Shown: in pieces, positions 16,455 through 24,326 of the stretch
How positions within the stretch are numbered: the first letter of the stretch is position 1
How the letters are laid out: each line of letters begins with the position of its first letter
Source: Streptomyces sp. V2I9
GTDB taxonomy: Bacteria; Actinomycetota; Actinomycetes; Streptomycetales; Streptomycetaceae
Assembly (NCBI RefSeq): GCF_030817475.1
Contig: NZ_JAUSZJ010000002.1
Coordinates: 4,230,626 to 4,294,625 of the forward strand
DNA: 64,000 nt
Direction of reading: 5' to 3'
Translations under genes and position numbers: made by a program
The notes under the pieces: model-generated
Database searches by the model: none
What the model was told of the DNA's origin: nothing
The model's input: only the letters and a program-made list of their open reading frames with translations

Positions 16455-18934
16455 CGACGCCCGCAGGACCGGCCACGTCCGCCTCGTTCGCCGGACCGGC
16501 CGCGTCCGTCCCGCCCGCCGGACCGGCCGCGTCCGCGGTCCCCGCCGGGCCGTGGCTCCTGGGGGTGCGGCACCACGGTCCCGGCTCGGCCCGAGCGGTC
16601 CTCGCCGCGCTCGCGGCGGCCCGCCCCGCCGCCGTCCTCATCGAGGGGCCGCCCGAGGGCGACGCGCTGCTGCCCCTGGCCGCCGACCCGGCGATGCGGC
16701 CGCCCGTCGCCCTCCTCGCGCACGCCGTGGACGATCCGGGGCGCGCCTCCTTCTGGCCGATGGCCGCGTTCTCGCCCGAGTGGGTGGCCATCCGCTGGGC
16801 CCTCGACCACGAGGTCCCGGTCCGTTTCATCGACCTCCCCGCCGCGAACTCCCTCGCGCTCACGGCGCCCGCGCCCCGGGCCCCCGCACCCGGAGCCGAG
16901 GACGGCCCGGCACCGGGGGAGTCGCCCGAGGACGAGGTCACACCGGTCGTGGACCCGATCCGGGTGCTCGCCGAGACCGCCGGGTACGACGATCCCGAGC
17001 GCTGGTGGGAAGACGTCGTCGAACACCGCTCCCCGGTCGGCGGCAACGGCTCCGGCAACCGCTCCGCCCCCGGTCACGACGGAGGAGCGGCGGACGGGAG
17101 CGACCCGAGCGGCGCGCTCGCGCCGTTCGCCGCGCTGGAGGAGGCCATGAGCGCTCTCCGCGAGGCGTACGGCGACGGCGGGCAGCCCCACGACGCCGTG
17201 CGCGAGGCGTACATGCGGATCCACCTGCGTACCGCACGCAAGGAGTTCGGGGACGCCGTCGCCGTCGTCTGCGGCGCCTGGCACGTGCCCGCCCTCGCCG
17301 CCCGCACCACCCTCGCCGCCGACCGCGCCCTGCTGAAGGGACTCCCCAAGGTCAGGACGGACCTGACCTGGGTGCCGTGGACCCACCGCCGCCTCGCCCG
17401 GCACAGCGGTTACGGGGCCGGGATCGACGCGCCCGGCTGGTACGGGCACCTCTTCGCGGCCGCGGACCGGCCGGTCGAGCGCTGGATGACCAAGGTCGCC
17501 GGACTGCTGCGCGAGGAGGACCGGCCCGTCTCCACCGCCCACGTCATCGAGGCCGTCCGGCTCGCGGAGACCCTCGCCGCCCTCCGGGGACGGCCGCTGG
17601 CCGGGCTGGGGGAGACCACCGACGCCGTGCGGGCCGTCATGTGCGAGGGGTCCGATGTCCCTCTCGCCCTCGTCCGGGACCGGCTGATCGTCGGCGACGC
17701 CCTCGGGGAGGTCCCGGACTCCGCCCCGGCCGTCCCGCTGCAACGGGACCTGACCCGCAGCGCGCGCACGCTGAGGCTCAAGCCGGAGGCGTCGGAACGC
17801 GATCTCGACCTCGACCTGCGCAAGGAGAACGACGCCGCGCGCAGCCGCCTCCTGCACCGGCTGCGCCTCCTCGACGTCCCCTGGGGCGACCCGGTCGCCG
17901 GGCGGGGCGGCACCGGCACCTTCCGGGAGAGCTGGCGGCTGAGCTGGGAACCGGAGCTGTCCGTCCGGGTCGCGGAGGCGGGCGTGTGGGGCACCACCGT
18001 CCTCACCGCCGCCACCGCGAAGGCCGAGTCCCGGGCCGGGGCGGCGACAGCGCTGGCCGACGTCACCGCCCTCGCCGAACACTGCCTCCTGGCTGATCTG
18101 CCCGACGCGCTGCCCGTCGTGATGCAGGCCCTCGCCGACCGGGCCGCGCTCGACGCGGACGTCGGCCACCTCGCGGACGCGCTGCCCGCCCTGGCCCGCT
18201 CCCTGCGGTACGGAGATGTGCGCTCCACCGACACGGCGGCGCTCGCGGAGGTCGCCGCCGGAATCGCCGAGCGGATCTGCGTCGGCCTGCCGCCCGCCTG
18301 CGCCGGCCTCGACGCGGACGGGGCCGAGGCGCTGCGCCGCCGGGTGGAGGCCGTGCACGGCGCGATCGGGCTGCTGGCGGCCGGCGCGGCCCCCGTCGCG
18401 GGACTCCGGGAGCGCTGGGACGCCGTGCTGCACAAGCTGGCGGCCCGCGACACGGTCGCCGGGGTCATCCGGGGCCGGGCCGCCCGGCTGCTCCTGGACG
18501 AGGGAAGGCTGGCGGAGGACGAGGCCGGCCGGCTGATGGGCCGGGCCCTCTCCCCCGGCACCCCGCCCGCAGACGCCGCCGCCTGGGTCGAGGGGTTCGT
18601 CGGCGGAGCGTCGGGCGGCGGCATGCTGCTGGTCCACGACGAGCGGCTGCTCGCCCTCGTCGACGCCTGGCTGGCCGGCATCCCGGCCGACCGGTTCACG
18701 GACGTCCTGCCGCTGCTGCGCCGCACGTTCTCCGCGTACGAACCGGGCGTACGGCGCACCCTGGGCGAGCTGGTCCGGCGCGGGCCCGTCCCCGAGGGCG
18801 CCCGGCGGGACGGCGCCGGCCGCCCCACCGGAGGCTACGGACCCGGCCTCGACCGGGCCAGGGCCGACGCGGTGGAACCGGTGCTGCGCCTGCTGCTCGG
18901 CCACCCGGCCGAACCCGTGGAGGCGGTGCGATGA
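16451..18934 (+). CDS. DUF5682-family protein (YehM-like)
   Basis: An 827-residue protein with the family start GVRHHGPGSARAVLAAL near residue 36 and VLIEGPPEGDALL, followed by WGAW-like cores (VVCGAWHVPAL near 275) and a long helical C-terminal half. A poorly conserved Pro/Gly insertion lies about residues 140-220. No enzymatic motif is certain, though the His-rich start and GAWH segment may form a site. It is coupled by ATGA overlaps to MoxR before it and to the VWA protein after it. The role is unknown; in E. coli the relative is YehM. Confidence 0.87.
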   Translation: MTTPAGPATSASFAGPAASVPPAGPAASAVPAGPWLLGVRHHGPGSARAVLAALAAARPAAVLIEGPPEGDALLPLAADPAMRPPVALLAHAVDDPGRASFWPMAAFSPEWVAIRWALDHEVPVRFIDLPAANSLALTAPAPRAPAPGAEDGPAPGESPEDEVTPVVDPIRVLAETAGYDDPERWWEDVVEHRSPVGGNGSGNRSAPGHDGGAADGSDPSGALAPFAALEEAMSALREAYGDGGQPHDAVREAYMRIHLRTARKEFGDAVAVVCGAWHVPALAARTTLAADRALLKGLPKVRTDLTWVPWTHRRLARHSGYGAGIDAPGWYGHLFAAADRPVERWMTKVAGLLREEDRPVSTAHVIEAVRLAETLAALRGRPLAGLGETTDAVRAVMCEGSDVPLALVRDRLIVGDALGEVPDSAPAVPLQRDLTRSARTLRLKPEASERDLDLDLRKENDAARSRLLHRLRLLDVPWGDPVAGRGGTGTFRESWRLSWEPELSVRVAEAGVWGTTVLTAATAKAESRAGAATALADVTALAEHCLLADLPDALPVVMQALADRAALDADVGHLADALPALARSLRYGDVRSTDTAALAEVAAGIAERICVGLPPACAGLDADGAEALRRRVEAVHGAIGLLAAGAAPVAGLRERWDAVLHKLAARDTVAGVIRGRAARLLLDEGRLAEDEAGRLMGRALSPGTPPADAAAWVEGFVGGASGGGMLLVHDERLLALVDAWLAGIPADRFTDVLPLLRRTFSAYEPGVRRTLGELVRRGPVPEGARRDGAGRPTGGYGPGLDRARADAVEPVLRLLLGHPAEPVEAVR

Positions 18935-20283
18935 CGACGACCACGAGGGCGTACCCGGACCCGACCGACCCGACGGGGGAGACGATGGAACCACCGATGC
19001 CCACGACCAGGCCGACGCCGACGGTCCGGCGGACGGCCACGACCCGGCCGACCCCCACGGCCCACCCGGCGGCCGCGGCCCGGGCCCCGGGCGGGACCGA
19101 CGCCGAACGGCTGCGGCGGTGGCGCATGGTGCTCGGCGCGGACAGCGCCGAGAGCACGGGGCGCACCCTCACCGGCCAGGACGCGGCGATGGACGGTGCG
19201 TTGAACGCGCTGTACGGCGGGGGCGCCGACACGAAGCCCGGCGGCCGGGGCTCCGGCGGCCGGGCGGCGGGACTCGGCGCGTCGGCGCCCTCCGTGGCCC
19301 GCTGGCTCGGTGACATCCGGACGTACTTCCCCGGTTCCGTCGTCCAGGTGATGCAGCGCGACGCGATCGACCGGCTCGGCCTGGCGGCCCTGCTCCTGGA
19401 GCCGGAGATGCTGGAGGCGGTCGAACCGGACGTCCACCTCGTCGGCACCCTGCTCTCCCTCGGCAAGGCGATGCCGGAGACGACCAGGGAAACCGCGCGC
19501 GCCGTCGTCCGGAAGGTCGTCGAGGAGCTGGAGAAGCGGTGGGAGAGCCGTACCAGGGCCACCCTGTCCGGGGCCCTCGACCGTTCGGCGCGGATCAGCC
19601 GGCCGGGCCACCGCGCCATCGACTGGGACCGCACCATCCGGGCCAACCTCAAGAACTACCTGACCGTTCCGGGCCGGGACGGCGCGGCGGCGACGGGCAC
19701 GGTCGTACCGGAACGCCTCATCGGCCACGGCCGTGCCGCCCGGTCAGTGAAGAAGGACATCATCCTGTGCATCGACCAGTCGGGCTCGATGGCCGCCTCG
19801 GTCGTCCACGCCTCGGTCTTCGGCGCGGTGCTCGCCTCCATGCGCACCCTCTCGACCCGGCTCGTCGTCTTCGACACGGCGGTCGTCGACCTCACGGACC
19901 AGCTCGACGACCCGGTCGACGTCCTCTTCGGCACCCAGCTCGGCGGCGGCACCGACATCAACCGGGCGCTCGCCTACTGCCAGTCCCGAATCACCCGGCC
20001 CGCCGACACCGTCGTCGTCCTCATCAGCGATCTCTACGAGGGAGGCATCCGCGACCAGATGCTGAAGCGGGTCGCCGCGATGAAGGCGTCCGGCGTGCAG
20101 TTCGTGACGCTGCTGGCCCTCTCCGATGAGGGCACGCCCGCGTACGACCATGAGCACGCCGCGGCGCTCGGCGCACTCGGCACGCCCGCCTTCGCCTGTA
20201 CGCCGGACCTTTTTCCGGACGTCATGGCCGCCGCGATCGAGAAGCGGCCCCTGCCCCTACCGGACCGGGACACCCTTTCCTAG
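18931..20283 (+). CDS. VWA-domain protein, MoxR partner (YehP-like)
   Basis: A 450-residue protein. The C-terminal half is a von Willebrand A domain with an intact metal-ion site: DQSGS (DxSxS, near 279-283), the Thr in GGGTDINRAL, and Asp in LISDLYEGG. The N-terminal part has a Thr/Pro-rich leader then a helical region with VQVMQRDAIDRLGLAALL. The ATGA overlap with DUF5682 places it as the last gene of the arm. VWA proteins of this kind bind MoxR ATPases and present or sense partners. An internal ATG near 18985 is an alternative start. Confidence 0.9.
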   Translation: MTTTTRAYPDPTDPTGETMEPPMPTTRPTPTVRRTATTRPTPTAHPAAAARAPGGTDAERLRRWRMVLGADSAESTGRTLTGQDAAMDGALNALYGGGADTKPGGRGSGGRAAGLGASAPSVARWLGDIRTYFPGSVVQVMQRDAIDRLGLAALLLEPEMLEAVEPDVHLVGTLLSLGKAMPETTRETARAVVRKVVEELEKRWESRTRATLSGALDRSARISRPGHRAIDWDRTIRANLKNYLTVPGRDGAAATGTVVPERLIGHGRAARSVKKDIILCIDQSGSMAASVVHASVFGAVLASMRTLSTRLVVFDTAVVDLTDQLDDPVDVLFGTQLGGGTDINRALAYCQSRITRPADTVVVLISDLYEGGIRDQMLKRVAAMKASGVQFVTLLALSDEGTPAYDHEHAAALGALGTPAFACTPDLFPDVMAAAIEKRPLPLPDRDTLS

Positions 20284-20617
20284 GTGCCTCACGACTTCGC
20301 GGGCGCCTCACGACGGGATCGTCGCCGCCCGGACGCCGCCGGGCCGAGGCGTCCGGGCGGCGTCCGGGGGAGCCGGAATCCGCGCCGTGGTCCGCCCTCG
20401 CGGCGCGTCCGTCCGACACCCTCTGTGACCGTTATCACCGCTCAGGTGGGATCTGCGATTTAGGGTCACACGGGGCACGGGGATAACCTGCCGGATGGAC
20501 ATGCCGCGTATTCGGACACCGTGTGCGCCTTCCTGGTGACAGAGCAGTCACGATGCCCTTCGCGGCACGCCCACGCAGAAGAACGAACCGCGATACCACT
20601 AAAAGGGACGGACGCGC
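20284..20617. other. Intergenic region upstream of sucC
   Basis: A 334-base gap. A possible sucC promoter is TTTAGG at 20459-20464 with GATAAC at 20482-20487, 17 bases apart. GTGACCGTTATCAC at 20425 is a short imperfect dyad. No gene is seen. There is no clear terminator for the VWA gene. Confidence 0.4.
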
Positions 20618-21799
20618 GTGGACCTGTTCGAGTACCAGGCGAGGGACCTCTTCGCCAAGCACGGTGTACCGGTGCTGGCCGGTGAAGTCATCGACACGCC
20701 TGAGGCAGCCCGCGAGGCGACCGAGAAGCTGGGCGGCAAGTCTGTCGTCAAGGCGCAGGTGAAGGTCGGCGGCCGCGGCAAGGCCGGCGGCGTCAAGCTG
20801 GCGGCCGACCCCGACGAGGCGGTCGCCCGGGCGACCGACATCCTCGGCATGGACATCAAGGGCCACACGGTCCACAAGGTGATGATCGCCGAGCTGTCCC
20901 CGGAGATCGAGGCGGAGTACTACGTCTCGTACCTCCTCGACCGCACCAACCGCACCTTCCTGGCCATGGCCTCGGTGCAGGGCGGCATGGACATCGAGGA
21001 GGTCGCGGAGAAGACCCCCGAGGCCCTCGCGAAGGTCCCGGTCGACTCCAACTCCGGCGTGGACATCGCCAAGGCCCGCGAGATCGTGGCCCTGGCGAAG
21101 TTCCCGGCCGACGTGGCCGAGGGCGTCGCCGAGGCCATGGTGACCCTGTGGGACACCTTCGTCGCCGAGGACGCCCTCCTCGTCGAGGTCAACCCGCTGG
21201 TGAAGACCAAGGACGGTCGCATCCTGGCGCTGGACGGCAAGGTCTCGCTCGACGAGAACGCCGACTTCCGTCAGCCGGACCACGAGGCCCTCGAGGACAA
21301 GGACGCAGCCGACCCGCTCGAGGCTGCCGCCAAGGCCAAGAACCTCAACTACGTCAAGCTGGACGGCGAGGTCGGCATCATCGGCAACGGCGCCGGCCTG
21401 GTCATGTCGACCCTGGACGTCGTCGCGTACGCCGGTGAGAACCACGGCAACGTGAAGCCCGCCAACTTCCTCGACATCGGTGGCGGCGCCTCCGCCGAGG
21501 TCATGGCGAACGGCCTGGAGATCATCCTCGGCGACCCGGACGTCAAGTCCGTCTTCGTCAACGTCTTCGGCGGCATCACCGCCTGTGACGAGGTCGCCAA
21601 CGGCATCGTGCAGGCGCTCGCGCTCCTGGAGTCCAAGGGCGAGAAGGTCGAGAAGCCGCTGGTCGTGCGTCTCGACGGCAACAACGCGGAGCTGGGTCGC
21701 AAGATCCTCTCCGACGCCAACCACCCGCTCGTTCAGCGCGTGGACACCATGGACGGCGCGGCCGACAAGGCCGCCGAGCTCGCCGCGGCTGCGAAGTAA
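20618..21799 (+). CDS. sucC: Succinyl-CoA ligase (ADP-forming), beta subunit
   Basis: A 393-residue ATP-grasp protein of usual length. It begins DLFEYQARDLFAKHG and has KAQVKVGGRGKAGGVKLA for nucleotide binding, VEVNPLV for metal binding and NIFGGI-like NVFGGITACDEVA near the CoA/phosphate interface. With SucD it makes succinate and ATP from succinyl-CoA in the TCA cycle, in the cytoplasm. The GTG start has AAAAGGGA 10 bases upstream. sucD follows after 21 bases in the same operon. Confidence 0.97.
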   Translation: MDLFEYQARDLFAKHGVPVLAGEVIDTPEAAREATEKLGGKSVVKAQVKVGGRGKAGGVKLAADPDEAVARATDILGMDIKGHTVHKVMIAELSPEIEAEYYVSYLLDRTNRTFLAMASVQGGMDIEEVAEKTPEALAKVPVDSNSGVDIAKAREIVALAKFPADVAEGVAEAMVTLWDTFVAEDALLVEVNPLVKTKDGRILALDGKVSLDENADFRQPDHEALEDKDAADPLEAAAKAKNLNYVKLDGEVGIIGNGAGLVMSTLDVVAYAGENHGNVKPANFLDIGGGASAEVMANGLEIILGDPDVKSVFVNVFGGITACDEVANGIVQALALLESKGEKVEKPLVVRLDGNNAELGRKILSDANHPLVQRVDTMDGAADKAAELAAAAK

Positions 21800-21820
21800 G
21801 GGACGAGGGACTCCAACACC

Positions 21821-22705
21821 ATGGCAATCTTCCTCACCAAGGACAGCAAGGTCATCGTCCAGGGGATGACCGGCGCCACGGGCATGAAGCACACCAAGCT
21901 CATGCTGGGCGACGGCACCAACATCGTCGGCGGTGTGAACCCCCGCAAGGCCGGTACGTCCGTCGACTTCGACGGCACCGAGGTCCCGGTCTTCGGCTCC
22001 GTCAAGGAGGCGATGGAGAAGACCGGCGCGAACGTGTCCGTCCTCTTCGTCCCGCCGGCCTTCTCGAAGGCCGCCGTCGTCGAGGCGATCGACGCCGAGA
22101 TCCCGCTCGCGGTCGTCATCACCGAGGGCATCGCCGTTCACGACTCGGCCGCCTTCTGGGCGTACGCCAACGAGAAGGGCAACAAGACCCGGATCATCGG
22201 CCCGAACTGCCCCGGTCTCATCACGCCGGGCCAGTCCAACGCCGGCATCATTCCGGGCGACATCACCAAGCCCGGCCGCATCGGTCTCGTGTCCAAGTCC
22301 GGCACGCTGACCTACCAGATGATGTACGAGCTGCGTGACATCGGCTTCTCCTCCGCCGTCGGCATCGGTGGCGACCCGGTCATCGGCACCACGCACATCG
22401 ACGCCCTCGCGGCGTTCGAGGCGGACCCGGAGACCGACCTCATCGTGATGATCGGCGAGATCGGCGGCGACGCCGAGGAGCGTGCCGCCGACTTCATCAA
22501 GGCGAACGTCACCAAGCCGGTCGTCGGCTACGTCGCGGGCTTCACCGCCCCGGAGGGCAAGACCATGGGCCACGCCGGCGCCATCGTCTCCGGCTCCTCG
22601 GGCACCGCCCAGGCGAAGAAGGAGGCCCTCGAGGCCGCCGGCGTCAAGGTCGGCAAGACGCCGACCGAGACCGCCAAGCTCGCGCGCGAGATCCTCGGCG
22701 CCTGA
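21821..22705 (+). CDS. sucD: Succinyl-CoA ligase, alpha subunit
   Basis: A 294-residue protein. VIVQGMTGATGMKHTK near the start forms the CoA-binding Rossmann fold; the phosphorylated His is in GHAGAIVSGSSGTA near residue 250. It forms the SucCD ligase with the upstream product. The ribosome-binding site is GGGACGAGGGA before ATG. A strong stem follows the gene. Confidence 0.97.
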   Translation: MAIFLTKDSKVIVQGMTGATGMKHTKLMLGDGTNIVGGVNPRKAGTSVDFDGTEVPVFGSVKEAMEKTGANVSVLFVPPAFSKAAVVEAIDAEIPLAVVITEGIAVHDSAAFWAYANEKGNKTRIIGPNCPGLITPGQSNAGIIPGDITKPGRIGLVSKSGTLTYQMMYELRDIGFSSAVGIGGDPVIGTTHIDALAAFEADPETDLIVMIGEIGGDAEERAADFIKANVTKPVVGYVAGFTAPEGKTMGHAGAIVSGSSGTAQAKKEALEAAGVKVGKTPTETAKLAREILGA

Positions 22706-22731
22706 GCCCGGGCCCGGTTCCCGGGCGTGCT

Positions 22732-22785
22732 CGAACGGCGCGGGCCCGCACCCCTTCCTCCAGGGGTGCGGGCCCGCGCCGTTCG
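22732..22785. terminator. Terminator after sucCD
   Basis: A long near-perfect stem: CGAACGGCGCGGGCCCGCAC at 22732 pairs with the complement ending at 22785, around a short CTTCCTCC loop. It lies between convergent sucD and the HTH/sigma-like gene, so it can work both ways. Confidence 0.9.
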
Positions 22786-22804
22786 CGTACGTCGGCCGCC
22801 CGGC

Positions 22805-24217
22805 TCAGCGAGGCTCCGGAACCAGCCTCTCCGGCCCGTGCGCCATCTGCTCGCGCAGCGACTTCTGGAGCTCCAGGTCCTGGGGGGTGAGCTGCTGCGG
22901 GCCACCGCGCGGCGGTACGCCCCCGACCCGTTCGGCGGGGGCGATCGGCTGCTCGTAGTGGGTGGGCGCGGTGTGCAGGGTGAGCCCGGTCACGAGCATG
23001 AGCAGCGCGACGCCCGCGACGGCGGCCCTGGTCCACAGCCTGGCTCTGTTCTCTCCCCCGGCGCGCACGGCGTCGGCCGGTCGCGGTACGGGGACGTCCT
23101 CGGCGCGGGCGAGACCGCCGAGGCGGTCGTGCAGCAGGGCCGACTGCTCGGCGGGCGACCCCGCCCCGGCCAGCTCCGGAAGCCGCTCGGCGAGGGCGGC
23201 TCGGGCCGTCATCAGGCGGCCCGCCGCAGCCGGGGTGCTGGCCTCGGTCTCGGCTGCGGTCTCCGGAAGGTCCAGGCCGACCCCGTCGTACAGGAGCAGT
23301 GTGCGCCGGTAGGCCGGAGGCAGGTCGAGCAGCGCGTCGGACAACGCCCGCCCGACCGGCTCCGTGGGCGGGGCGTCGGTGTACCGGTGCGCGCGGCGCA
23401 TCCGGTGCCAGGGGGACAGCGCGTACTCGTACGCGGCGGCCCGCACCCAGCCGGCCGGGTCACGGTCGACGGCCACCTCGGGCCAGCGGTGCCAGGCTAG
23501 TTGGAAGGCGCGCTCCACGGACTCGCGGGCCAGCGCGCGGCGTCGGGTCAGGAGATAGGTCTGCCGGACGAGGCCGGGGGCGGTCCGGGCGTACAGCTCG
23601 TCGAACGCGTCGGCCGGCGCGAAGTCCCGCGCGTCGGGGGGCTCGGGGGCGGCGCTCTCCTCCGCCTCCGCCCCCGCTTCCGCCTGAGCCGCCGCGGCCG
23701 GGCCCGCCCCCGCCGCCTCTTCCGCCGGAGCCGCAGCCGTGACCGGAGCCGTTGCCTTCGCTTTCACGGCTCCGGGGGCCGCCACACGTCCCGCCACCGG
23801 CTTCGGGGCCTCCGGGGGAGGCTCCGCCCCGCGCCCCACCCCCCGCTTCGGGGCCGCTACGGGAGGCTCCGCGACCGGCCCCGTCACCGGCTTCGGGGGT
23901 GCCGCCGTCTTCACCGCCTCTGTCTTCACCGCCGCCTTCGTCCCCGGCGCAGCCACCTTCACCGGCTCCGGCTCTGGCTTCGGCTTCGGCTCCGGCTCCG
24001 GCTCCGGCTCCGGGGCGATGATCTTGGCGTACAGCGCGCGCTTGCGGCCGCGCGGGCTCGTGCGCCCCGTCTCCCAGGAGCGCACGGTGGCGCGCGTGAC
24101 CCCCACGGCCGCCGCCACCTGCTCCTCGCTCAGCGCTTTCGTCTCGCGCAGCCGGCGACGCTCCTTGGGCGAGGGCAGCGGCTCCGCGGCGCCCTCGTCG
24201 GTCGTGCTCCGGGTCAT
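22805..24217 (-). CDS. HTH protein with sigma-factor-like region and C-terminal membrane anchor
   Basis: A 470-residue protein with an unusual build. Residues about 10-55 are an XRE-type helix-turn-helix (EEQVAAAVGVTRATVRSWETG). A long Ala/Pro/Lys/Glu low-complexity linker follows. At about 205-340 lies a region like an ECF sigma factor (FDELYARTAPGLVRQTYLLT, AFQLAWHRWPEV, LLDLPPAYRRTLLLYDGVG). A single membrane helix (AAVAGVALLMLVTGLTL) near 400 precedes a short tail. It may be a membrane-tied regulator; whether the sigma-like part binds RNA polymerase is unknown. The ATG at 24217 is chosen over 24241 because the HTH starts soon after it; both lack a strong ribosome-binding site. Confidence 0.75.
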   Translation of the reverse strand: MTRSTTDEGAAEPLPSPKERRRLRETKALSEEQVAAAVGVTRATVRSWETGRTSPRGRKRALYAKIIAPEPEPEPEPKPKPEPEPVKVAAPGTKAAVKTEAVKTAAPPKPVTGPVAEPPVAAPKRGVGRGAEPPPEAPKPVAGRVAAPGAVKAKATAPVTAAAPAEEAAGAGPAAAAQAEAGAEAEESAAPEPPDARDFAPADAFDELYARTAPGLVRQTYLLTRRRALARESVERAFQLAWHRWPEVAVDRDPAGWVRAAAYEYALSPWHRMRRAHRYTDAPPTEPVGRALSDALLDLPPAYRRTLLLYDGVGLDLPETAAETEASTPAAAGRLMTARAALAERLPELAGAGSPAEQSALLHDRLGGLARAEDVPVPRPADAVRAGGENRARLWTRAAVAGVALLMLVTGLTLHTAPTHYEQPIAPAERVGGVPPRGGPQQLTPQDLELQKSLREQMAHGPERLVPEPR

Positions 24218-24326
24218 GGACGACCCCCGGCCCCATCGCACGCGGAGAAAAAGTACATAAACGTATATTGAGCGACACAGAGGCTGTTTCGCGCGTTACG
24301 CGCATTGAGCGCGTGTCGTTGGCAGC

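Noticed and set aside
15252..20283. MoxR-DUF5682-VWA genes as cobalt chelatase (CobN/ChlI/ChlD-like) or gas vesicle/CbbQ genes
   Set aside because: No CobN-size subunit, no cobalamin or gas vesicle genes nearby, and the SWIM and DUF5682 partners match the yeh-type set.
20435..22573. 712-residue minus-strand frame over sucCD
   Set aside because: Shadow of sucC and sucD; the product is Val/Gly/Asp/Arg-rich without any domain.
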